Source of the DNA: UBA4416 sp044340865
Lineage (GTDB): Bacteria; Bacteroidota; Bacteroidia; B-17B0; Aurantibacillaceae
Assembly: GCA_044340865.1 (NCBI GenBank)
Contig: JBIISW010000045.1
Coordinates: 1 to 16,133, forward strand
Length of the DNA: 16,133 nt
Direction: 5' to 3'
The translations under genes and the position numbers were made by a program. Below the pieces are notes generated by a model. That model was not told the origin of the DNA. It did no database searches and worked only from the letters and a program-made list of their open reading frames with translations. This document shows, piece by piece, positions 1 to 7,683 of this stretch; positions within the stretch are counted from its first letter, which is position 1, and the number at the start of each line of letters is the position of its first letter.

Positions 1-171
1 GAAATAGCAGGAATTAATGGTGTTGTAACAAAAACAGGAAGTTACCATGAAGTTTACGTTGGATTTGATAAAATAATAAAAGTATTTCGTTTTGATGTAG
101 GAACCGCCATCAATGAAAATAAAAAACTGGATTTATTTTACCGTTTTGGTTTGAGATTGAGTTTATTCTAA
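1..171 (+). CDS. C-terminal fragment of an outer-membrane-type protein (DUF5686-like tail)
   Basis: An open frame runs from the first base to a TAA at 169-171 and encodes the last 56 residues of a protein whose start lies outside the window. It has alternating hydrophobic and polar residues, a central VGFDKIIKVFRFDV segment, and ends in FRLGL-like barrel residues (YRFGLRLSLF). This is typical of the last strands of an outer-membrane beta-barrel. The pattern 'vGfdkI.KvfRfDv' resembles the end of the DUF5686/carboxypeptidase-regulatory-like outer-membrane family common in Bacteroidota. That assignment is from memory and from a short piece. The gene converges on the helicase, with only 6 bases between the two stop codons and no hairpin in the gap. 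Confidence 0.5.
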   Translation, partial: EIAGINGVVTKTGSYHEVYVGFDKIIKVFRFDVGTAINENKKLDLFYRFGLRLSLF

Positions 172-177
172 AAAAGA

Positions 178-1683
178 TTACTCAACAAACCAACCAATTA
201 ATCTACGACGCAATTTACTCGAATAGGTTTGAGTTTGGTAATCAGTATAATTATTAGTGGCATTAATGCATTTAGAAAATTGTTTCACACGGTATGCCAC
301 TTCTGGTTGCAATAAATCAAACAATTCAAAGGCTTCATCAAAATCTGCTGCATTATCTTTAATTCTACCAAAATGGTCATCAAGCGAATGATCTAATACC
401 AACTGTGGCTTTAACCCTTTTCTAAGGCATTGCAAGTAATGCTCACGAACAATAAAAGCTTCTGCGGATGAGTTTAAGAAACGCGCTTTAATATCATCAG
501 GTAATTCGTAATCGTTTTCAAGTTCGTAATCCCATTCTTCTTTATAACGATGTTCTAAATACTGATGTGGCGCAACAAATACATGTTTCCAATCAATAGG
601 AAATTGCCATAAATTAAAGCGACGGGAGTTATTACCTAAATCAACAATGTTGAAACTTTTTTTATGAGGTAAGATACGAGAACCACGACCTATCATCTGA
701 TGATAGAGTGTTAATGATTTCGTTGCTCTATTTAAAATGATAGTTTCAACTTCAGGTTCATCAAATCCAGTTGTTAAAATACTAACCGAACTTAAAATAC
801 CATCTTTCGTGTTTTTAAACCATTCTAATGTTTCAGCTCGGTCTCTATCGCTAAATGTACTATCTAAATATTTTACAGGGTAACCTTTAGCCTTAAACAT
901 ATTGTATACAGCAATGCTCGTCAAAATTCCTGCATTAAAAATAAGTGTTTTTGTTCCTTTTCCTATTTCTTCATAGGCATCTAACAATTTACCTTGCATC
1001 ATATCTTGCGTGTAAAGCAATTCGTGAGAGCCCGTTGTAAATTCGCCATTATTACCAATACGCAGTGTGCTTAAGTTAACATCGGCATTGTGTGTAACAC
1101 CATCTGCTAAAAAACCTTGCTCAATTAACGAAGGAATGCTTTCACCAACGATAATTTCTTTATAGGTTTGATAAAGTGGTAATTTTTTATTGGAACTTAA
1201 AGGTGTGGCTGTTACGCCTAATATATTAACGTTTTCGAAATAGTGAAATATTTTACGGAACGAATTATAATGTGCTTCATCGACTATAACCAATCCAATG
1301 TCCTCTAAAAACTGATCATCTTCTTGTAAACGGTTATTTAATGTTTCAACTAATGCAGTAAAACTTTGGTATTCACTTTGATTAGGTAAATCTTTTACAT
1401 CTGCATTGATAATTTTATTTTTAATACCAATACCTGATAATACATTGGATGTTTGTTTACTTAACTCAATGCGATGCGTTAGTATTAAAACTTTCCTATT
1501 GAAATGTTGAATGTATTGCTTGGCTATTTCCGAAAATATAATTGTTTTTCCACCGCCTGTTGGTAGTTGAAATAAAATATTTTCGTTTGGTTTAGCGTCT
1601 TTTAATTTATTAAAAATGGTTGTTACAGCCTCTTGTTGATAAGGATATAATTGACGGATGATGGTATTTTCTGTTTGTTCCAA
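178..1683 (-). CDS. DEAD/DEAH-box superfamily 2 helicase
   Basis: This 501-residue protein is an SF2 nucleic-acid-dependent ATPase. A Q-motif-like LYPYQQEAV is at 12-20, Walker A PTGGGKT at 41-47, DEAH at 135-138 (motif II) and TATP at 158-161 (motif III). The C-terminal RecA lobe carries TTGFDEP near 304-310 (motif V) and QMIGRGSR at 329-336 (motif VI). The remaining ~160 residues match no domain I recognise. The architecture is that of the short ResIII/SSL2-like helicases, which may act in DNA repair or RNA metabolism; no nuclease or methylase partner is adjacent, so a restriction role is unsupported. The start is TTG: the frame is open back to a stop at 1717-1719, no ATG lies in that stretch, and the next internal Met is near residue 228, beyond the Walker motifs. 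Confidence 0.9.
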   Translation of the reverse strand: MEQTENTIIRQLYPYQQEAVTTIFNKLKDAKPNENILFQLPTGGGKTIIFSEIAKQYIQHFNRKVLILTHRIELSKQTSNVLSGIGIKNKIINADVKDLPNQSEYQSFTALVETLNNRLQEDDQFLEDIGLVIVDEAHYNSFRKIFHYFENVNILGVTATPLSSNKKLPLYQTYKEIIVGESIPSLIEQGFLADGVTHNADVNLSTLRIGNNGEFTTGSHELLYTQDMMQGKLLDAYEEIGKGTKTLIFNAGILTSIAVYNMFKAKGYPVKYLDSTFSDRDRAETLEWFKNTKDGILSSVSILTTGFDEPEVETIILNRATKSLTLYHQMIGRGSRILPHKKSFNIVDLGNNSRRFNLWQFPIDWKHVFVAPHQYLEHRYKEEWDYELENDYELPDDIKARFLNSSAEAFIVREHYLQCLRKGLKPQLVLDHSLDDHFGRIKDNAADFDEAFELFDLLQPEVAYRVKQFSKCINATNNYTDYQTQTYSSKLRRRLIGWFVE

Positions 1684-1937
1684 TTTTAAAAATAAGGCTA
1701 TAAATTTAAGATTTTTTTAATAATACTCAAATTTAATCGTCAATTACTTTTACTAAATATGTTACACATTTATTTAGTTTATTAAAAAATGGAACGTATT
1801 AAAGTTTAATGAACTTTTAATTTGAAATATGATTTTCATTTCTCACATGGAGACTGTAAAATCCTTTTTTTCATAGCAAAGAAACTATTGTATAAATTTG
1901 ACTTGCTTTTTATAAGTATAAAATTCAATAAATTTAT
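1684..1937. other. 254-base intergenic spacer, AT-rich
   Basis: This is the longest gene-free stretch in the window. It separates the end of the T9SS type B gene from the start of the helicase gene, both on the minus strand. It holds the candidate helicase -7 box (1728-1735), a weak hairpin (ATTAAAGTT at 1798-1806 against AACTTTTAAT at 1812-1821, with one bulged base) and an all-AT palindrome at 1927-1938 overlapping the upstream gene's stop. No open frame with coding character, tRNA or structured RNA was recognised. Confidence 0.5.
1728..1735 (-). promoter_or_regulatory. Candidate -7 box for the helicase gene
   Basis: Read on the minus strand this is TAAATTTG, a full match to the Bacteroidota -7 consensus TAnnTTTG. 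It lies about 45 bases upstream of the TTG start. No convincing -33 TTTG/TTG element is found 19-21 bases further upstream, so this is only a candidate in AT-rich DNA. Confidence 0.3.
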
Positions 1938-2990
1938 TTACCTTAGAATAGAAACAGTGCCTTTATAGGTTTTTTCTTTTCCGTCATTTAAAATGTAAAA
2001 GTAAGTTCCAGATGGCACTTCCTCACTGAGGTATTTTCCGTCCCACGTGTTGTTATAACTTGAAGCTGAAAAAACGACTTTCCCGTATCGATTATAAATT
2101 TTCAAGGTATTGTCAGGATATTTATCAATATTTCCAATGTAGAAAAAATCATTGTCGCCATCGTAATTGGGCGTAAAGGCACTATAAAAAAACAATAATT
2201 CACCTTTTCTAACATCGACATTAACCACATCATAAGAATAACATTTATGTTGATTTTCTACGAGTACTGTATAAGTGAAATTTGTTGTTGGCCAAACATC
2301 TGGATTCGCCGTACTAAGGTACTTGATATTATAGTCTGGTTGCCACCAATATTTTGTACCACCACTTCCGTTTAATGTAATCGTATTTCCTTCATCAATC
2401 GTTGTGTCTTGCCCAGCGTTAGCAATTGGTTTAGCAAATGGAGTAACTGTTACAAAACTAATATTATCAGGGCATTTACCATCTGAAACGGTAAGAGTGT
2501 AAGTTGTAGTAATAGATGGTGTTGCCAGTGGATTGGTGATCGTCGTATTATTTAAGCCAGAGGCAGGCGACCAATTAAAGGAATGCCATGCGCTATTATT
2601 ATTTGAAGAACCAATGACAACACCACTCGATTGTTCAACACAATAACCAGTATCGATGCCCGCGTTGAAAGTATAGATTTTATTGATGTTTATACTGGTA
2701 TAGCTCAAAACCGTATCTCCTGCCGCATCAATAACCATTAAGGTGTATACAATATCGGAATTACAACCACTCGCGGTAGGATTAGCAAGTGTATTATTAT
2801 TGAGAAAAGTAGATGGTTGCCAATTATATGAATAGGGTGGTGTACCTCCTGAAGCTGTGGGCGAACCGCCTAATACCGTTGATGTGCCAACACATAAAAA
2901 ATTAGCTGGACCAGCATAAGCTAATAATTGACTATAAGTAATTTGCGTTAAAAAACTTAAAAATAGTAATATGGAATGTTTCGTTTTCAA
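1938..2990 (-). CDS. Secreted protein with T9SS type B sorting domain (gliding-motility-associated C-terminal domain)
   Basis: A 350-residue exported surface protein. A signal peptide covers residues 1-20 (KTKHSILLFLSFLTQITYS, then Q). Three PKD/Ig-like repeats follow at roughly 24-100, 108-185 and 189-260, marked by W.P..gLnn..i.NP.A and YTLtV motifs. The C-terminal domain (about 265-350) has AFTPNYDGDNDFF, IYNRYGKVVF, WDG, GTYFYIL and YKGTVSILR, the hallmarks of the CHU_C/type B sorting domain that directs export through T9SS. The protein probably lies on the surface or is released; the repeats suggest adhesion or binding. The start is TTG at 2988-2990, directly before a typical signal-peptide n-region; no in-frame ATG exists between it and the upstream stop. 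It lies 18 bases after the ABC ATPase gene, in the same frame, and is probably cotranscribed. Confidence 0.9.
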   Translation of the reverse strand: MKTKHSILLFLSFLTQITYSQLLAYAGPANFLCVGTSTVLGGSPTASGGTPPYSYNWQPSTFLNNNTLANPTASGCNSDIVYTLMVIDAAGDTVLSYTSININKIYTFNAGIDTGYCVEQSSGVVIGSSNNNSAWHSFNWSPASGLNNTTITNPLATPSITTTYTLTVSDGKCPDNISFVTVTPFAKPIANAGQDTTIDEGNTITLNGSGGTKYWWQPDYNIKYLSTANPDVWPTTNFTYTVLVENQHKCYSYDVVNVDVRKGELLFFYSAFTPNYDGDNDFFYIGNIDKYPDNTLKIYNRYGKVVFSASSYNNTWDGKYLSEEVPSGTYFYILNDGKEKTYKGTVSILR

Positions 2991-3008
2991 TAGGGTAAAT
3001 TTAATATT

Positions 3009-4181
3009 TTATATATCTCTATGAAATAATTTTCGTGTAGAATGACTAATATCTCTGAAATAAGTCATAGTTACCTTGTTAGAAATTAAAGTGGATAAAA
3101 ATAATTCGCTAGTAATGTCTTTAGAAATACTAATAATCATGGTTGTTCCGGCATTCTCCACTTTTAAGCTGGTGTTGTTAAACATGGATAAAAGTTTATC
3201 TCTATCTGCATCACACATGATTTCAAAGGTATTTAAATCACTTTCTGTTCCAAATGCTTTTTGATTTCCATTATAAACTGTTTTACCTTGCTTAATAAAA
3301 ATAATGTTATCCGAAATACTTTCTACTTCATGTAATTGTTGTGAACTCAATATAATACTCAATGGAAATTTAGTTGACTTCACAAAGAATTGTAAATCTT
3401 GTAAAAACAACTGTTGTGCATTAATATCTAAATTGGCTAAAGGCTCATCGAGTAATATTAATTTTGGTCGCCACATAATGGCTTTGGCTAATTCAAAACG
3501 CAAACGGTAGCCACTGGATAATTCAGACCATTTCAAGTGTTTAAATTTTTCTAATCCTAAACGAAATAAGATGTACGAAATTTGTTTATTGTTTTCTTCA
3601 CTAGTAAAACCATGTATACTCGCAAAAAAACGAAGGTTGTCAACTAAACTTCCGTGCCAACTTGGAATACGTTGTGGTATAAATACAAATTGATTTTTAA
3701 CCTTATACCAATTTGTATCATCAGCTTGCAAGGCAGGATAGGATATATTTCCTGTATCACTTGATAACTCTCCTGCTAAAATACGAAGTAATGTTGTTTT
3801 TCCATTTCCGTTTTCACCAACAATTCCAGTAATTTCTCCAAATCGTAATTGAACATCTAATGGTTGTAAATGAAATGGACTTCCTCCATTGATATAGTGC
3901 TTGCTAATGTGTTTGGCATCACACACTAAATGTATCGCGTTACTAGGTCTTTGTTCTTCTAACGTAATATTCGCGATGGCTTGTAAAATAGAATCAGCTT
4001 CGTGTTTCAAGGCATCTTTCGAATCTTCACTTAAATACCGTTTTCTAAAATCGTATATCGAATTTTCAATTTCAGTATCTAAATTATTTTCTACACATAC
4101 ATCTAACAGTTTTCTAGATAACTGACTATAATCTTCTTGATGCAGTAAAGATTTAAATGCTTCGATTGTTTGGTGTGGCAT
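3009..4181 (-). CDS. ABC-type ATPase with N-terminal helical extension
   Basis: A 390-residue protein with a single ABC nucleotide-binding domain (about 85-305). Walker A is GENGNGKT (122-129), Q-loop Gln170, signature LSSGYR (221-226, a divergent LSGGQ), Walker B LILLDEP (241-247) and D-loop ANLD (249-252). The H-switch position reads SSQQLHEVE (279-287), with Gln281 where most family members have His. Residues 1-83 form a charged, probably helical extension of no family I recognise, and about 80 residues after the ABC core form a small C-terminal domain. There are no membrane segments and no permease gene nearby, so a transporter partner would have to be encoded elsewhere, or the protein could have a non-transport role. 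It starts at ATG and is divergent from the beta-propeller gene across 52 bases. Confidence 0.88.
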   Translation of the reverse strand: MPHQTIEAFKSLLHQEDYSQLSRKLLDVCVENNLDTEIENSIYDFRKRYLSEDSKDALKHEADSILQAIANITLEEQRPSNAIHLVCDAKHISKHYINGGSPFHLQPLDVQLRFGEITGIVGENGNGKTTLLRILAGELSSDTGNISYPALQADDTNWYKVKNQFVFIPQRIPSWHGSLVDNLRFFASIHGFTSEENNKQISYILFRLGLEKFKHLKWSELSSGYRLRFELAKAIMWRPKLILLDEPLANLDINAQQLFLQDLQFFVKSTKFPLSIILSSQQLHEVESISDNIIFIKQGKTVYNGNQKAFGTESDLNTFEIMCDADRDKLLSMFNNTSLKVENAGTTMIISISKDITSELFLSTLISNKVTMTYFRDISHSTRKLFHRDI

Positions 4182-4233
4182 TATTTATTAATTTTAAACC
4201 ATATAAATTTAACCAATCTCATTTAATATAAAA
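4182..4233. promoter_or_regulatory. Divergent promoter spacer
   Basis: These 52 bases separate the starts of two divergent genes (ABC ATPase, minus; beta-propeller, plus) and so should hold promoters or leaders for both. The stretch is extremely AT-rich, and I could not find a clear TAnnTTTG box on either strand. The assignment rests on gene arrangement alone. Confidence 0.35.
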
Positions 4234-5811
4234 ATGAAAATTTTTAAATTATCTTTTATTTTATTTTGCCTTTCTTTTTTAACAGCAAAGGCTCAATATC
4301 CAACTATATTGATCAGTTCTAGCAATGATCCTGAAGAAGTTTCTATTGCCATTAATCCAAAAAACACCAATCAAATTATTGCTGGCGCAAATTTAAATAA
4401 CCGTTATAAAAGCAATGATGGCGGTTTAACATGGCAAGCAGGTATTTTAACGTGCAATGCTTACAGTGTTTATGGCGATCCAGTTGTGTTTTGGGACACA
4501 TTGGGTTCAGCGTATTTTATGCACCTTTCAAATCCAAATCCAAGCATTACGCCTGGTGGAACATGGGTTGATAGAATCGTCATTCAGAAATCGACAGATG
4601 CTGGAGCTACTTATCCTATTTGTAAAGCAACAGGAAAAAGCGGAACGAAAGTTCAAGATAAACCTTGGTTTGTAGTAAGTCCGTTTGATAATTCCATTCA
4701 TGTAACTTGGACACAATTTGATGCTTATGAAAGTTCTTTATCATCGGATAGTTCGCATATTATGTATTCGCATTCGCTTGATGCAGGATTAACGTGGAGT
4801 GCACCCTTACGCATCAATCATCAAGGTGGAAATTGCATGGATAATGATACAACGGTAGAAGGTGCAGTGCCAGCTATTGGACCAAGTGGTGAAGTGTATG
4901 TGGTGTGGGCAAGTTTGCAAGGTTTACGATTTCAAAAATCAGTAGATAACGGATTAACGTGGATGCCTTCCGAAAAATTAATTGGAACTATAAACGGTGG
5001 ATGGGTTTATGAGGTTGGTGGTTTAATGCGATGCAATGGATTACCTTTTACACATTGTGATTTGAGTAAAGGACCAAATAGAGGAACTATTTATGTGAAT
5101 TACAGTGATCAAACCAACGGCATAAATGACGTAGATGTGTATGTGATTAAATCAACAGATGGAGGAACAACGTGGAGCAGTCCAATACGTGTTAATAATG
5201 ATGTGCCAGGTAAAAATCAATTCATGAGTAGTATGACGGTTGATCAAGCAACTGGGTATGTGTATGTTATTTTTTATGATCGTAGAAATTATACTGGTTC
5301 TAATTTAACCGATGTGTATGTGGCTATTTCTAAAGATGGAGGAACTACATTTTCAAATCATAAAATAAACCAAACATCTTTTAATCCAACGAGCACTGTG
5401 TTTTTTGGCGATTACATTGGTATTTCGGCACACAACAATAAAGTTAGACCCATTTGGATGCAATTAAATGGCGGTGCTTTGTCTGTTTTTACTGCTAATT
5501 TAGATGCCTTAACTTTAACTGGCATTCCAGAAAATGAGAAGTCTGTTATTTCAATCATTACGCCACAGCCCAATCCATTTTCGAGTCAAACTAAAATTAT
5601 ATTTAGTTTAACTAAAAAACAAAAAGTGACCGCACAGTTAGTAGATGCTTCGGGTAAAATTATTAAAGAGCTTGTTACCGATAAACTATTGACTAAAGGA
5701 AAGCATGATGTGGTGATTGATAAAAATGAAAATAACTTAACGAAAGGCTTGTATTATTTGGTTTTATACGGTGAAGCAAAAAGTGAATTTGTAAAATTAA
5801 TCGTAGAGTAA
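4234..5811 (+). CDS. Secreted Asp-box (BNR) beta-propeller protein with T9SS type A sorting domain
   Basis: A 525-residue exported protein of the sialidase-like superfamily. The signal peptide is residues 1-20 (ends TAKA, then Q). Six Asp-box motifs S.D.G.T(W/Y/F) occur at 60-67, 120-127, 181-188, 236-243, 307-314 and 366-373, as expected for a six-bladed propeller. Residues from about 444 to 525 (PQPNPF, LVDASGKII, LTKGLYYLVL, KLIVE) form a T9SS type A C-terminal sorting domain. I do not see the (F/Y)RIP arginine motif of true sialidases near the N-terminus, so catalytic sialidase activity is doubtful; a glycan-binding or other surface role is equally possible. It is the first gene of a four-gene plus-strand operon, 5 bases before the next gene. 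Confidence 0.9.
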   Translation: MKIFKLSFILFCLSFLTAKAQYPTILISSSNDPEEVSIAINPKNTNQIIAGANLNNRYKSNDGGLTWQAGILTCNAYSVYGDPVVFWDTLGSAYFMHLSNPNPSITPGGTWVDRIVIQKSTDAGATYPICKATGKSGTKVQDKPWFVVSPFDNSIHVTWTQFDAYESSLSSDSSHIMYSHSLDAGLTWSAPLRINHQGGNCMDNDTTVEGAVPAIGPSGEVYVVWASLQGLRFQKSVDNGLTWMPSEKLIGTINGGWVYEVGGLMRCNGLPFTHCDLSKGPNRGTIYVNYSDQTNGINDVDVYVIKSTDGGTTWSSPIRVNNDVPGKNQFMSSMTVDQATGYVYVIFYDRRNYTGSNLTDVYVAISKDGGTTFSNHKINQTSFNPTSTVFFGDYIGISAHNNKVRPIWMQLNGGALSVFTANLDALTLTGIPENEKSVISIITPQPNPFSSQTKIIFSLTKKQKVTAQLVDASGKIIKELVTDKLLTKGKHDVVIDKNENNLTKGLYYLVLYGEAKSEFVKLIVE

Positions 5812-5816
5812 AAAGT

Positions 5817-6329
5817 ATGAATTTAGTTAAGTATTTATCTATATCTCTAACAATTTTATTTTTATCGGCTTGTAACAATCAAGCTGATTTAAGTGAAGAT
5901 TCTATTTGTAAATATTATGATTCTTCAGCCATTGAACAGGCAAATTGGTTTTTAGGGACTTGGAATTCTAAAACAACAAATGGTGATTTAACGGAAACAT
6001 GGAAGCAAATGAATGACTCGGTTTATGTAGGAGAAAGTTATGTCATTGTAAAAACAGACACGGTGTTTTATGAGTCCATTCGTTTAATGAAAAAAAATAA
6101 AAAGTGGAATTATGTTGTGGCTGTTAAAAATCAAAATAACGAACAACCTGTTTCTTTTGAAATGAAGCGGTTGACGCCCACTCAAATAGTGTTTGCAAAT
6201 CCAACGCATGATTTTCCTTCTACCATTTCCTATACTCAAATTACACAAGATTCAATGATGGCCGAAATATCTGGATTGATAAAGGGCAAACAACAATCAC
6301 AACACTTTTACATGAAACGTTTCAACTAA
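5817..6329 (+). CDS. DUF6265-family lipoprotein
   Basis: A 170-residue lipoprotein. The N-terminus is a hydrophobic signal ending in the lipobox LSAC, with Cys19 as the lipidated residue. The mature part has WFLGTWNS (44-51), an acidic-aromatic LTETWK (59-63), YESIRL and the characteristic FANPTHDFPSTISY around 126-139. These match my recollection of DUF6265, whose function is unknown; the fold is presumably a small lipocalin-like barrel. The gene starts 5 bases after the beta-propeller stop and precedes murQ by 14 bases, so it is very likely in the same transcript. The protein should sit in the periplasm or on the outer membrane. Confidence 0.8.
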   Translation: MNLVKYLSISLTILFLSACNNQADLSEDSICKYYDSSAIEQANWFLGTWNSKTTNGDLTETWKQMNDSVYVGESYVIVKTDTVFYESIRLMKKNKKWNYVVAVKNQNNEQPVSFEMKRLTPTQIVFANPTHDFPSTISYTQITQDSMMAEISGLIKGKQQSQHFYMKRFN

Positions 6330-6343
6330 TTTTTTATAAGACT

Positions 6344-7165
6344 ATGATGATACACAGAATAACAGAATCTGATTCTAATTACAATAACCTCGAACACATG
6401 AGTATTCATGATCTTTTGCAAAACATGAATGCAGAAGACAATACGGTTCCAAATGCAGTTAAAAAATCCATTCCTCAAATCGAAAAATTAGTGGAACGCA
6501 TTGTTGAAAACATGCAAAAAGGTGGACGCTTATTTTATTTAGGAGCTGGCACAAGTGGACGATTGGGCATTGTGGATGCAAGCGAATGCCCACCAACCTA
6601 CGGCATAGAGCAGGGGATTGTGGTTGGCTTAATTGCAGGAGGCGATACAGCCATACGAAAAGCAGTTGAATTTGCCGAAGATGATGTCAATCAAGGTTGG
6701 GAAGATTTGCAAGCGTATCAGATTACTAAATATGATGTAGTGATTGGTATTGCGGCATCTGGCACAACACCTTATGTGATAGGTGCTTTGGAAACATGCA
6801 ATAAACAAGGTATTTCAACAGGTTGTATTGTGTGTAATACGGGTTCAATGGTTGCCGAAGTGTCTCAATTTCCAATTGAAGTTGTGGTAGGTCCCGAATT
6901 TGTAACGGGTTCTACACGTATGAAATCAGGAACGGCTCAAAAGCTTGTATTGAATATGATTTCAACATCGGTGATGATTAAATTGGGAAGAGTGAAAGGC
7001 AATAAAATGGTTGACATGGCTTTGAGTAATAATAAATTAGTAGATAGAGGCACGCGCATGGTAATGAAAAATACAGCGTTAGAAGATTACGAAAAAGCGA
7101 AAGCGTTATTATTAGAACACGGAAGTGTGCGCAAAGCAACGGATTATTATTTGAGCACTAAATAA
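6344..7165 (+). CDS. murQ: N-acetylmuramic acid 6-phosphate etherase MurQ
   Basis: MurQ is cytoplasmic and cleaves the D-lactyl ether of N-acetylmuramate 6-phosphate, giving N-acetylglucosamine 6-phosphate and D-lactate during cell-wall recycling. The protein has 273 residues and one SIS domain. Motifs are YLGAGTSGRLGIVDASECPP (65-84), AEDD (111-114), AASGTTPYVIGAL (137-149) and the family signature GPEFVTGSTRMKSGTAQKL (183-201). Glu81 and Glu112 align with the catalytic Glu83 and Glu114 of E. coli MurQ by position in these motifs. It is about 25 residues shorter than E. coli MurQ at the C-terminus, but the fold looks intact. Two ATGs are adjacent (6344 and 6347). No MurP-type phosphotransferase or MurNAc kinase gene is nearby. 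The next gene is 8 bases downstream. Confidence 0.96.
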   Translation: MMIHRITESDSNYNNLEHMSIHDLLQNMNAEDNTVPNAVKKSIPQIEKLVERIVENMQKGGRLFYLGAGTSGRLGIVDASECPPTYGIEQGIVVGLIAGGDTAIRKAVEFAEDDVNQGWEDLQAYQITKYDVVIGIAASGTTPYVIGALETCNKQGISTGCIVCNTGSMVAEVSQFPIEVVVGPEFVTGSTRMKSGTAQKLVLNMISTSVMIKLGRVKGNKMVDMALSNNKLVDRGTRMVMKNTALEDYEKAKALLLEHGSVRKATDYYLSTK

Positions 7166-7173
7166 AAATCTGT

Positions 7174-7569
7174 ATGAAACTAAACAACATCATCTTGACA
7201 TCCTTTTTAAGTATTTGCATCAGCGGTTTGTTGGCGCAAGATTTAAGAAAGAATGGTTCTATCTACGGTAAAATTGAACCAAATGGAGCTGTGCGCATCC
7301 ATGGAAGTATCAAAGGAAAATTTGAATCGAATGGCGATATTCGTGTGAATGGAAGCATCAAAGGGAAAATAGAATCAAATGGTAGTATTCGAAAAAATGG
7401 TTCCATTGTTGGTAAAGTAGAAGCGAATGGAGATGTGCGTTTAAACGGAAGTATTGTTGGTAAAATTGAAAGCAATGGCAACATCAGAAAACAAGGGAGT
7501 ATCATTGGTTCAGCAAAAGGCGTTGATACTTACCAAGCTGCCATTATGTACTTTTTTGATTTTTTTTAA
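7174..7569 (+). CDS. Secreted five-repeat protein, '5-fold beta-flower' type
   Basis: A 131-residue protein. Residues 1-21 are a signal peptide (ends LLAQ). Residues 28-107 consist of five uninterrupted 16-residue repeats with consensus GSI.GKIESNG.IR.N, followed by GSIIGSAKG and a hydrophobic aromatic end, AAIMYFFDFF. The repeat length, number and aromatic C-terminus fit what I recall as the '5-fold beta-flower' proteins of Bacteroidota, whose function is unknown; I cannot confirm this without a profile search. The periodic Gly/Asn turns predict a short beta-strand per half repeat. It is the last gene of the murQ operon (8-base gap) and should be periplasmic or surface-exposed. Confidence 0.8.
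   Translation: MKLNNIILTSFLSICISGLLAQDLRKNGSIYGKIEPNGAVRIHGSIKGKFESNGDIRVNGSIKGKIESNGSIRKNGSIVGKVEANGDVRLNGSIVGKIESNGNIRKQGSIIGSAKGVDTYQAAIMYFFDFF
7255..7494 (+). repeat. Five tandem 48-base coding repeats
   Basis: The DNA encoding the five 16-residue repeats has a strict 48-base period with no length change. The copies differ at many third positions (for example GGTTCTATC, GGAAGTATC and GGAAGCATC at unit starts), so the array is old or held by selection on protein, not a recent expansion. Confidence 0.85.
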
Positions 7570-7617
7570 AGAGGTAAAAAATTAAATCAGGTATCAAGGT
7601 GGTGGAAGTTATTTATT

Positions 7618-7634
7618 GTTTACCTTTAGTAAAC
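7618..7634 (+). terminator. Weak hairpin after the murQ operon
   Basis: GTTTAC (7618-7623) can pair with GTAAAC (7629-7634) around a 5-base loop, about 50 bases after the last gene of the operon. No T-run follows directly, so termination here is only a guess. Confidence 0.2.
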
Positions 7635-7683
7635 GTAAATAAAATTATTACTCAAAAAAGTAATTATTTATTAAACTGATTTT

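Noticed and set aside
178..1683. Helicase as part of a restriction or defence system
   Set aside because: No methylase, nuclease or specificity gene lies beside it, and its neighbours are envelope genes. The fold is also common in housekeeping helicases.
1684..1937. Small RNA or tRNA in the longest gene-free spacer
   Set aside because: No cloverleaf, conserved tRNA loop sequence or stable GC-containing stem was found; the few inverted repeats are nearly all A-T.
7255..7494. Regular 48-base repeats as a CRISPR array
   Set aside because: The units are contiguous without spacers, encode in-frame 16-residue repeats, and vary at third codon positions.
7263..7505. Open frame of about 80 codons on the minus strand across the repeats
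   Set aside because: It is the mirror of the repetitive plus-strand gene; the 48-base period keeps any frame open once it is open in one unit.
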